Positions 54,028-62,622 of a DNA stretch of 64,000 nt are shown piece after piece. Source of the stretch: CAVSVP01 sp963731125 (lineage in GTDB: Bacteria; Pseudomonadota; Gammaproteobacteria; Competibacterales; Competibacteraceae). Location: assembly GCA_963731125.1 (NCBI GenBank), contig CAVSVP010000010.1:153077-217076 (forward strand). Reading direction: 5' to 3'. The notes under the pieces are model-generated. The model worked only from the letters and a program-made list of their open reading frames with translations. It ran no database searches and was not told where the DNA came from. The position numbers were made by a program, and so were the translations under genes. Every line of letters starts with the position of its first letter. Positions within the stretch are counted from its first letter, which is position 1.

Positions 54028-55998
54028 GTGAACTATCTCAACCGGGCAGACAACGCGCTGCAGGAGAGCGAGGCCCGGCTACGGCAGATCCTCGATAACA
54101 CTACCGCGGTTATTTATGCAAAGGACCGAGACGGCCGGTTTTTATTTGTTAACCAGCACTTTCTGCGGGTATTTCGCCTGCGCGAGGTGGATGTGGTAGG
54201 CAAACTTGAGCAAAAGGTATTTTCCAAAGCTATTGCCGATGCGCACCTGCATAACGACCTACAGGTATGGGAGAACAACTCACCTATCGAGTTCGAGGAG
54301 AGTGCACTGCTTGAAGATGGCGAGCACACCTATATCTCCCTCAAATTTCCACTCTGCCACCGGGACGGTAAAATTTATGCCGTCTGCGGCATCTCTACCG
54401 ATATTACCGAACGCAAGCGGGCCGCAGAAAAGCTGCGGGAAAGCGAGGAGCGTTACCGCTTGCTTTTTGAAATGGAATCTGACGCCATCGTCATGGCTAA
54501 CGCCGAGACCTTGCAGCATATGGATGTCAATCGGGCTGCGCTCGATCTCTATGGCTACAGCCGAGAAGAATTTCTCACACTCAAGTCTACAGATGTATCT
54601 GCCGAACCGGAACGTACCCAAGCGGCAATGCATAACTTCACCGGCACCGTCAAAGTTCCCCTGCGCTATCACCGTAAGAAAGACGGTACGGTATTCCCGG
54701 TGGAAATTACCGCCAACTTTTTTGATATGCATGGCCGCAAAATTATGCTGGCCGCTATTCGCGACATCACCGAACGCAAGCGGGCCGAAGAGGAACGCGA
54801 AAGACTCGAGACACAGCTTCGACAGGCACAGAAAATGGAAGCGATCGGTCATCTAACAGGCGGCATCGCGCACGATTTCAACAACATTCTGACCAGTATC
54901 ATTGGTTATATCACATTGGCCATGCAGCAGGTGGAGCAGGGTCGTAATGACAAGCTCAACAACTACTTGGCTCACATCTATCAAGCGGGGAAACGCGCCC
55001 GCGATCTGATCCAGCAAATGCTTACCTTTAGCCGGGGACAACGTGGCAAACCCAAGCCGCTCACGCTTGCGCCGCTGGTCAAGGAAGCGGTTAAATTGTT
55101 GGGTTCGACGCTGCCTTCTACTATGGAGTTTCGCTCTGAATTCGATACATCCCTGCCCGTGGTCATGCTCGATCCGATCCAGGTAGAGCAAATTCTAATG
55201 AATCTATGTATTAATGCGCGCGATGCCATGGACGGCAAGGGCACAATCACAATTAGCCTGCACTCCGCCGGTTACGAAAACACGCTGTGCAGCTCCTGCC
55301 GGCAGGCCGTTTCCGGACACTTTGTTGAACTCGCTGTTAGCGACAGCGGACCGGGCATTGCGCCGGAGGTTGTGGAGCGCATGTTTGAGCCCTTCTATAC
55401 CACCAAGGAGGTCGGTAAAGGCAGCGGTATGGGACTTTCTACCGTACATGGCATTATGCACGAACACGGCGGCCATATTTTGGTAGAAACCACCCCGGAA
55501 ACAGGTTCGTTGTTCCGGCTACTCTTCATACCGCTGTGGCCGACTCGGAGCCCGAAGGACGACATCACCCGGAAAATTTCCGGTACCACCGAGCCAGCAA
55601 GACGCCTGTGCGGCCATGTGCTGGTAGTGGACGATGAGCCGCTGGTCGCCGAGTTCATGCAGGATTTATTGGAATCTTGGGGGCTTGCGGTCACTGTGTA
55701 CGGCAGCAGTCTCGATGCACGCGACAGCTTCGCCAATGACCCGCAAGGTTTTAACTTGGTGGTGCTGGATCAGATCATGCCGCGCCTGACAGGACTGGAG
55801 CTTGCCCAGCAAATCCTTACATTACGACCTGATATGCCCATCGTTCTCTATACAGGCTACAGCGAGGCGCTTACCGAACGGCAGGTGAAAGCATCGGGTA
55901 TTCGAGCGTTAGTGATGAAGCCCGTGGATGTGGATGAGTTTTTCACCTTAGTGAGCAGTCTACTCCATCATGATATTTCAAAAAATTCAAAAAGTTAA
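54028..55998 (+). CDS. PAS-PAS hybrid sensor histidine kinase with receiver domain
   Basis: The GTG at 54028 is the first possible start after a stop. The 656-residue protein has two PAS domains (about 10-130 and 140-255, each ending in DITERKRA), a HisKA helix GIAHDFNNILTSI with the phospho-histidine at 282, an ATPase domain with SDSGPGIAPE and GKGSGMGLSTV, and a receiver with D535/D536, phospho-aspartate D581 and K631. There is no membrane segment, so it senses a cytoplasmic signal. No response-regulator gene or obvious target is adjacent, making it an orphan hybrid kinase. Confidence 0.92.
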   Translation: MNYLNRADNALQESEARLRQILDNTTAVIYAKDRDGRFLFVNQHFLRVFRLREVDVVGKLEQKVFSKAIADAHLHNDLQVWENNSPIEFEESALLEDGEHTYISLKFPLCHRDGKIYAVCGISTDITERKRAAEKLRESEERYRLLFEMESDAIVMANAETLQHMDVNRAALDLYGYSREEFLTLKSTDVSAEPERTQAAMHNFTGTVKVPLRYHRKKDGTVFPVEITANFFDMHGRKIMLAAIRDITERKRAEEERERLETQLRQAQKMEAIGHLTGGIAHDFNNILTSIIGYITLAMQQVEQGRNDKLNNYLAHIYQAGKRARDLIQQMLTFSRGQRGKPKPLTLAPLVKEAVKLLGSTLPSTMEFRSEFDTSLPVVMLDPIQVEQILMNLCINARDAMDGKGTITISLHSAGYENTLCSSCRQAVSGHFVELAVSDSGPGIAPEVVERMFEPFYTTKEVGKGSGMGLSTVHGIMHEHGGHILVETTPETGSLFRLLFIPLWPTRSPKDDITRKISGTTEPARRLCGHVLVVDDEPLVAEFMQDLLESWGLAVTVYGSSLDARDSFANDPQGFNLVVLDQIMPRLTGLELAQQILTLRPDMPIVLYTGYSEALTERQVKASGIRALVMKPVDVDEFFTLVSSLLHHDISKNSKS

Positions 55999-56042
55999 AT
56001 TAAATCGCTCGTAAATATTCGGCCAACCCATTCTTGGAACGA

Positions 56043-56204
56043 TCAGCGGGTTAGCACCTGCCTGAAGTGTTGATCCAAAGGATAAACCCATAAGTCCTTG
56101 ATGGGAACACTCTGTTTTCGAGCCGGTCCGAGTTTCCCCCGGCCTTGAGTTTGACCCAGGTAAACCCAATTGGCCGCTTGGTAGCAGGTGCCCTGAAAGC
56201 GGAG
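56043..56204 (-). pseudogene. Inverted 3' fragment of the DruA-like gene
   Basis: This stretch is the reverse complement of about 60253-60414, covering the last 50 or so codons (YQAANWLYLGQTQG...) and the stop; the match extends through the 3' flank to about 56010. It starts right at the end of an ISAs1 unit (56204). The two copies look near-identical, so the duplication is recent. Confidence 0.88.
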
Positions 56205-56332
56205 GGTCGATTCAAAGTACAGATAATTTTATGCTATCATAAAGTTATCGAACAGCTTTGACTAACCTATTGAACGATCGGAGCCCCCCTTGATGGCCTA
56301 TCACAGTCTAGTGCATTATTTATCCGAGTTAG

Positions 56333-57986
56333 AACTCGACTTTTGCAGTACTCCAAAGGGCGTAGCATCGGGGCTTTTCTCCAGGGGAGGGGCCGCACCA
56401 CTCCCCTGACCTGGCCTGGACGCTCCAGACCAAGCCCATCCTCGGCTTCGCGAAGCAGATGCACCGTCTCTCAGTAGGAAAGCGCGGCGATCAAAGGTGC
56501 CATCACCTCGCCAAGCGTCCGCCCTTGGGAGAGCGCGGTGGTGATAAAGGTCGCCAAGCTCCACAGTGCCTGCGCCTGGGTATGGCGACGCCACGTGCCT
56601 GCTGAGCCCTCCAGCTTAGTCTGGAGCTGACGTTGAAGCAGGTGAAGGAGGGCCTGATCGTGATGGGCTGCGCGCAGTAACCTGTAGGTCACGGCGACAA
56701 GCGCGATATGTCGATACACCGCCGCAAAGTCCCGGACCTGATACTGATCGAGTCCATCAACTTTGCCCTCTTCGTGATAAACTTCAACGGACCAGCGGTG
56801 GCGCCGAATCCGGGTGATGCCTGTGGCCTGCCAATGCAACTGATTGCCGATGAAAAATGCTGCCGCGTCGGACAGGTCGGCCTGGCGATGATTGATCACC
56901 AACCGTTGCTTGCCAAAGTTCGGAATCTGATGGGTGTTGCAGTAGCTGTAATAGGGTTCCTTCTGGCCTTTATAGGGAATCGATAGGTTACGAAAGATCG
57001 GTTTGTCACCGGCGTTGACGGCCTGGTGATGTTCGGCTCGCAGGTGCTGAGCAACCGCTTCCAAGCGGTGCTCGCCACTGGCTAACCGCACCTTATCATC
57101 GCCTGCCAATGTGCCCACGTAAGCGCACTTCAGGGGCTTTGCTAAAAACCGGCAGAACGCCGGTTGCGTATACCAGTTGGCAAAGGTGACCGGCAGCCCG
57201 TGCTCGGGGTGCTCGGCACCGAACTGGGTAAGCAGCTGCTGGCCTAATAGCAACTTGCTTTGATAAAGCCGTTGGACTTCCGGCTTCTGTTGATGACGCC
57301 GCCACAGGTTCAGCAGATACTGGCGCCATTTCTTGGGCGCGGTGGTCTTGAGCGCAGACTTGCTGGCGCGGATTGGCACCCCTGCCGCCCGCAGCCCGGC
57401 CTCTAGCTCCTCGACCACCACCGGCTCCCATAACCGAAACGCCACCGGATAGTCGGTCTGATCATCACTGTAATGCAGATTGACTAGATTATGTGCCCAC
57501 ACATAACACCCCCGCGAGGTGTCATACCAATACGCAATCTTCTCAACCTGCTGGCCATAGTGGGTCAACAAGGTATCATCCAGACTCAATACCCCTTTCG
57601 GCTTCATCCGGGTGCCCGCCAGACTCTCCAGCAACCCAAGACGCGCTCGGTTAAGCGCCTCGACCGAAAATGGACTCGCCGTTAATAGCCGATTCAGACT
57701 GCTCTGATTCCGCACATCGACCACAAAGCCCCGATTGCTTCCCTCAACCGTCTTGTTCTCCGAGAGAATCAAGCCACTAATGTAGCGCTGAAACTGCTCA
57801 AAGGCTTCCGCCGAAAATACCGCCGCAAAAAATGGCGCATAGTGCCGGACAAGCTCAGGAATCTCAACCAACGGTAACATGAGAACACCTCCACGCTGAT
57901 GGATGAATTCTCGTCTATTCATATTCTACTGCGCTTATTGCCGCGCAAAAAGGATATTTGAAGATTAAACTGCTGCAAAAGTCGAG
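56333..57986 (-). mobile_element. Complete IS701-like element with TTAG target duplication
   Basis: The left end AACTCGACTTTTGCAG begins at 56333 and its complement lies at about 57972-57986. TTAG is present at 56329-56332 and 57987-57990. Removing the element restores the reading frame of the surrounding ISAs1 transposase, which proves the boundaries. A TTAG target fits the YTAR preference of the IS701 family. Confidence 0.9.
56471..57922 (-). CDS. IS701-like transposase
   Basis: The 483-residue product has LSLDDTLLTHYG near residue 110 (first D), VTFANWYTQPAFC near 245 (the expected second acid is unclear here), and RRHRWSVEVYHEEGKVDGL near 375, keeping the R(3)E(6)K pattern. It is intact and is the full-length relative of the remnants at 34528-34724 and 49638-50380. 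The first codons include a second in-frame ATG (MLPLVEIPE) at residue 15. Confidence 0.85.
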   Translation of the reverse strand: MNRREFIHQRGGVLMLPLVEIPELVRHYAPFFAAVFSAEAFEQFQRYISGLILSENKTVEGSNRGFVVDVRNQSSLNRLLTASPFSVEALNRARLGLLESLAGTRMKPKGVLSLDDTLLTHYGQQVEKIAYWYDTSRGCYVWAHNLVNLHYSDDQTDYPVAFRLWEPVVVEELEAGLRAAGVPIRASKSALKTTAPKKWRQYLLNLWRRHQQKPEVQRLYQSKLLLGQQLLTQFGAEHPEHGLPVTFANWYTQPAFCRFLAKPLKCAYVGTLAGDDKVRLASGEHRLEAVAQHLRAEHHQAVNAGDKPIFRNLSIPYKGQKEPYYSYCNTHQIPNFGKQRLVINHRQADLSDAAAFFIGNQLHWQATGITRIRRHRWSVEVYHEEGKVDGLDQYQVRDFAAVYRHIALVAVTYRLLRAAHHDQALLHLLQRQLQTKLEGSAGTWRRHTQAQALWSLATFITTALSQGRTLGEVMAPLIAALSY

Positions 57987-59138
57987 TTAGCAGACCCGCG
58001 TCATGCGAAAGGCATTCGCCCTGTGCAGTTGTCGAGCGTAACGATGATGGTAATGGCGATGCTATGCGGGCGAACGAGCCTGAAAGGGATCGCGCGCTTT
58101 GCGCGCACCCATGTGCAAGCGCTGGCCGAGGTGATCCCGTTACCGCGCGATAAAGCGCCCTCCTACAGTACGTTGCAACGCTTGAGCCAGCAGCTGTCGA
58201 GCGAGGGCTTGTGTAGGCAGTTCAATCGCTGGATGCCGCAGTACGCGCAGGCCGAGACGATCGCTATGGATGGCAAGCGTATCACCCGCACCTTCCCACC
58301 CAAGGAAGGCGAGAAACAACGTGTTACCTCGCTGGTGTCGTTTTTTAGTCATCCTCGTCAGCTGATCTGCGGCGTCGGTAAGCTGGACAATGATAAGCCC
58401 AGCGAAATCGACGTGGTGCAAGCATTGATCGGCACGCTGCGGATCGAGCGTTCGGTGTTCACTCTGGATGCGCTGCCTTGCCAAAAAAACCGGTGGCCCA
58501 GATTACTGCCCAGGGCCACGGCTACCTCATCCCCGTCAAAGGCAATCAACCGACGCTCCCTAAGCGCCTCGCGCGGACGGCGCAGAATGCAGCGACGGCG
58601 GCCTGGAGTTGGCGCCAAAGCGGCCATGGTCATGATACCCGTTGTCGGCGCACATGCTGGCCGGCCGCGGCGGCGATGAAGGCGCAATGGCCGGGGCTGG
58701 AGCAGTCTATCAGCGTTCGGCGGCAGGGCGAGCGGGACGGTAAACCCTTCGACAACCCCACGTATTACATCACCCGCGAGCCATTCAGGGCGTGGCGCTT
58801 GGCGCAGCGTGTTCGGGGTCATCGCAAGCTCGAAAACACCCTGCACTGGACTAAAGATGTCGTCTTGCAGGAAGATGATGGTGGCTTGGTGGACTCACCA
58901 GCGGCGGCTAATATGGCGCTGATCCGCAACATGAGCTTCCATTTGCTGGTGATGACCGGGTAGCGATCGATCAGCGAAGGGATCAGTGCCATGGGCGAGC
59001 AGGTCGGGAAACTCTGGCAGATCATCAGTCAGCCGAGCCGAACACCGCTGAAGCGCTAACAGGTTAGCGATGCATGTCGGATAATATTATAATTTTAAAT
59101 GGTTTTTTTACTTTGAATCGACTCTCCCTTATCCAAGG

Positions 59139-59560
59139 GGGCGCAACGCCAACAACAGCAGGTGCTCCAGAGCCTGCTTGAGCACTGGCCAGGGCTGACT
59201 CTCTTTCTCGATCACCCCGAGGTTCCTCTGGACAACAATCGCGCCGAGAACAGCCTGCGTACCCCGGTGACCGGACGCAAGCACTACTATGGATCGGGCA
59301 GCCTCTGGAGTGCGCAGTTGGCCGCCACCCGCTTCTCGGTGCTGCAGACGTTGGAGCTGTGGGGCATTAACCCGCGGCACTGGTTGACGGTTTATCTCCA
59401 GGCGTGTGCCGACAATGGCGCCCGCCCCCCGCGGGATCTCGATCCCTTTCTGCCGTGGCGCATGGAGGAACCGCGACGTGCTGAGCTGACCCGACCCTAT
59501 TCCCCCCAGGCGCCACCGGCCTCACCCACCGCACCCGTACCCGGTCACGACCGCTCGTGA
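59139..59560 (+). pseudogene. IS66 transposase TnpC, C-terminal fragment
   Basis: The open frame contains VPLDNNRAENSLRTPVTGRK near 59220, the C-terminal E-motif of TnpC, and HYYGSGSLWSAQLAATRFS. About three quarters of the protein (all N-terminal and the two D residues) is missing at the ISAs1 junction. The stop TGA at 59558-59560 overlaps the GTG start of the next gene. Confidence 0.85.
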
Positions 59561-60414
59561 GCTATCGCTACTGTGGTCGCCACTTCCGTGCCGAGGAGAT
59601 CGCCCAAATCCGTCGGCTCATTGCTGAGGCGCCCGGACGCACCCGCGCCGAGCTCTCCCGATTGACCTGTCAGGTCCTGGGCTGGTACAAGGCCGATGGC
59701 GGCTGGAAAGACATGTCCGCCCGCGTCGCCATGCTACGGATGCACCGCGATGGGCTCATCGAGCTGCCACCCCCGCGTCACCCCCAACCCCGGGCAACGG
59801 TGGCGATCACTTCGCAAACCGATCCCGGGCTACCGATCGTCAGCCCGGCTCGGGCCCTCACCCCGCTACGACTGCAACCGGTTCAAAACCGCCAGGATTC
59901 GCGGCGGTGGAACGAGTACCTCCACCGCTACCACTATCTCGGCTATCAACCCCTGCCTGGCGCCCAATTGCGCTACCGCATCTTCTCCGGCCCACAACTG
60001 ATCGCGCGGCTCGGCTTTGGCGCCGCCGCCTGGCAGGTCGCGCCACGCGACCGCGATATCGGCTGGCGCCCTGAGCAGCGCACGCGACATCTGCCGCTGA
60101 TCGTCAACAATGCCCGCTTTCTGATCCTGCCCTGGGTGCACTCCCGCAATCTGGCCTCCATGATCTTAGCCAAGGCCGCCCGGCTGCTTCCCAGGCAGTG
60201 GCAGCAGCAGTATGGCTATCGCCCCGTCCTGCTAGAGACTTTCGTGGAGAAACCCCGCTTTCAGGGCACCTGCTACCAAGCGGCCAATTGGCTTTACCTG
60301 GGTCAAACTCAAGGCCGGGGGAAACTCGGACCGGCTCGAAAACAGAGTGTTCCCATCAAGGACTTATGGGTTTATCCTTTGGATCAACACTTCAGGCAGG
60401 TGCTAACCCGCTGA
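59557..60414 (+). CDS. DUF4338 / DruA-like protein
   Basis: The 285-residue product begins SYRYCGRHFRAEEIAQI, has RNLASMILAKAARLLPRQWQ near 205, and ends with YRPVLLETFVEKPRFQGTCY and AANWLYLGQTQGRG. This is the DUF4338 family, which includes DruA of the Druantia anti-phage system. No druB-E gene is present, and the gene is translationally coupled (GTGA) to an IS66 transposase end, so it is more likely a transposon gene. It is intact although its partner is truncated. Confidence 0.8.
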   Translation: MSYRYCGRHFRAEEIAQIRRLIAEAPGRTRAELSRLTCQVLGWYKADGGWKDMSARVAMLRMHRDGLIELPPPRHPQPRATVAITSQTDPGLPIVSPARALTPLRLQPVQNRQDSRRWNEYLHRYHYLGYQPLPGAQLRYRIFSGPQLIARLGFGAAAWQVAPRDRDIGWRPEQRTRHLPLIVNNARFLILPWVHSRNLASMILAKAARLLPRQWQQQYGYRPVLLETFVEKPRFQGTCYQAANWLYLGQTQGRGKLGPARKQSVPIKDLWVYPLDQHFRQVLTR

Positions 60415-60607
60415 TCGTTCCAAGAATGGGTTGGCCGAATATTTACCAATATCAGACGCTAACATTTTGAAATATGAACAAAATAATAATAGAAACCTTA
60501 ACTCAACTTAGACGGTTATCTAGCTCGTGAAAATCGGTGTTTAACCATCCCGTTCTTAGTCACCCTTCCGGGTATCTAAGTGCTCCATTTCATAAATGTT
60601 TGTAGGG

Positions 60608-61215
60608 TTAGGCAGCTAACCGTTCTCTCTGACTCCGGTCGGGGGATTCTGGGACCGCTTGACCGGGGTCTGGCGTTGTGACATGGGCTTCCAGGCGCTT
60701 GAGGAATTCAGCCAACTTGGCGCGAGTAAACTTCCACGCGAAGGGGCGTGGCTGTTGGTTAGTGAGGTGTTCATAGAGCCGCAGGCGCTGTTCGACCTCC
60801 TCCAGACTGGCAAAGTCGTTGGGAGTGAGCACTTTGCGTTGCACGACCGAGAAGTAAATTTCGACTTGGTTGAGCCAGCTAGCATGAACAGGGGTGTGAA
60901 CCAACGTCAGATTGGTATAGGCCTGGGTCAAGCGCCGCACAGCCGCTTGGCCACGATGCGAGGAGCCGTTATCGACCCCCCAGAAGACACGCTTTGCCGA
61001 GCAGTAGGGCGGCTGCTGCATCACTTGGGTCACCAACCGACCAAAGGGGGCGATCCCCGTCGCTGCTTCACAGCGCCCCATGACGACCCCGCGTCGGACA
61101 TCCCAGGCTGCCAGGTACTGCAACGCGCCGCCTCGCTGATATTCGGTGTCCTTCCGATAAAACTGCTTGACAAACCAAATTTTCTGCTTAAGATGCGCAT
61201 CCCTTAGACGACGAG
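60608..61215 (-). pseudogene. IS630-family transposase, 5' truncated
   Basis: The frame holds YQRGGALQYLAAWDVRRG, FWGVDNGSSHRGQ (second D), HASWLNQVEIYFSVVQRKVL (E) and a C-terminal end, and is open upstream through KQKIWFVKQFYRKDTE to about 61215. The helix-turn-helix and first acidic residue are missing. It is a different IS630 lineage from the copies at 29076 and 32242. Confidence 0.8.
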
Positions 61216-61318
61216 AGAGCCTGTTCTGGTATATGAAGATCTAGCGAATGGGTATCAACGGTGATGAAAGAGCCGGAGAAGGTCAAGTTAACCCAAGCCG
61301 AAGGGGAAGCGTTGCTTA

Positions 61319-62622
61319 GGAAATGTAACGAAATAAGTGTACCATTTCATGACGGCAAAATGGTGTAGTTCCATTCCCCGTGGAACTCGTGACGTCGAAT
61401 GTTGACCTCTGCCAACTCGGCGTCAGTGACCTTTTTCCCCGCTGGATACCCAGACGCATCAATCTCAGCGTGTACCCGCAAGCCTGATTGGGTCTTCGTC
61501 GCGGCGATGAGGTTGACAATCACTTCGTGACTGACCAGCGGCTTGCCGCGCCAGTTCTGGGTGATGTAGGAAAACAATCGGTGCTCGATCGTGTTCCATT
61601 TGCTCGTGCCAGGTGGAAAGTGGCAGACGGTTACCGGCAGGGCACTCTCATCGGCGAAACGCGGCAGTTGCGTTTTCCACAGCCGGAGCCGGGAGCCATT
61701 GCTGCCGCCACCGTCGGCGGTGATCAAGATCTGCCCAGCTTGCGGATAAATCGGCTGGCCCATCCTGCGCCACCGGTTGCCAATAGTGGCCACCGCAAAC
61801 GCGGCGGTGTCATGGTCGGTTCCAACTCCGACCCAGCCAACATTCTCGCCAATGTCCTAGACCCCATCCGGTGCCACACGCCCGAGTTCCTTGATCTTGA
61901 AGTCGTGAACACGGACTTGTTCGGGTTGGCCTTTGGGCCGCCACTCGTGGCCACCATTCTTGAAATCACCCACCAGTTCCTTCTTCTTCGTATCAACAGA
62001 AATCGCAGGATCGCCCGAGGCGAGGGCGTTAAGCACGTGGTTATTGAGGTAGTGAAACTGCGCGTCGCGATCGGGATGATCGACCCCCTCACGCGCCTTG
62101 CGGTTTGCTTGCAAACTGTAACCCATCTCGTGCAGAAGCGCGGCCACGAGCTTGTGACTGGTCTCATGCCCCATCGCACGCAGTTCGCTCGCGAGCTTAC
62201 GGACACTCTTGCAGGTCCAGTGCAGCGGTGATTCCGGGTCGCCGCAGGTCATTGGGTTCACCAAAGTATTTAGATCCTCTCTGAGCGTCGGATCTTTCTC
62301 GACAGTCTTTTTGCGTCCCCCGCCAGGTTTACGAACACCTTGATTCGCTACCGCCGCAACCTCGTGCCCCCCGGATTCGAGATCACGAAGCTCCTGCCTC
62401 CCCACTCGAATCGCCCGCCGTGACACCCCGGTTGCTTTCGACACCAGAGAGATCCCGCCGCGTCCGATGGCTTCTGCCTCCGCAGAGGCGGCAAGCCGCC
62501 GCAGACGCTCGTCCAATACGGGCGCTAACAATTCAAACCGCTTCCTGACACCGCTTTCATCAACCATACTATCCATGATAGCAACATCACTCAAAATGAG
62601 ATAGTTATTTCGTGACAATTCC
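61319..62622 (-). mobile_element. ISAzo13-family element with TTA target duplication
   Basis: The ends GGAAATGTAACGAAATAAGT (61319) and GGAATTGTCACGAAATAACT (complement ending at 62622) are imperfect inverted repeats. TTA lies outside both ends (61316-61318, 62623-62625). It splits the IS66 tnpC gene after 18 codons. Confidence 0.88.
61347..62576 (-). pseudogene. ISAzo13-family transposase with an in-frame amber codon
   Basis: The start is the ATG at 62576 (MDSMVDESGVRKRFE); a longer frame to 63026 is antisense to tnpC. The protein has SHKLVAALLHEMGYSLQANR, AISVDTKKKELVGDFKN (first D) and, after a stop, ITADGGGSNGSR (second D) and FPPGTSKWNTIEHRLFSYI (E). The stop is a single TAG at 61857-61859 with the same frame continuing on both sides (APDGV stop DIGENVGW), where relatives usually have tyrosine. 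One base change would inactivate an otherwise complete gene. Confidence 0.86.

Larger units (their letters stand above)
56293..58963 (+). pseudogene. ISAs1-family transposase, interrupted and frameshifted
   Basis: The first 13 codons (56293-56332: MAYHSLVHYLSEL) join at 57991 to ADPRHAKGIRPVQLSSV, giving the typical ISAs1 start once the IS701-like unit is removed. The frame runs to about 58484, where CAA AAA AAC is a phased A_AAA_AAC slip site; a -1 shift restores AQITAQGHGYLIPVKGNQP and the ending RKLENTLHWTKDVVLQED with a stop at 58963. Whether this was programmed or is a lost A cannot be told. Confidence 0.8.
56204..59125 (+). mobile_element. ISAs1-like element, split by an IS701-like element
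   Basis: GGAGGGTCGATTCAAAGTA at about 56204 and its complement with one mismatch at about 59107-59125 look like the ends. Without the nested unit (56333-57986) it is about 1.27 kb, normal for ISAs1. Its two flanks are inverted and direct parts of the same IS66/DruA-like element, and no target duplication is seen. Confidence 0.72.

Noticed and set aside
59557..60414. Druantia anti-phage system
   Set aside because: Only a DruA-like protein is present; druB-E are absent and the context is an IS66 element.
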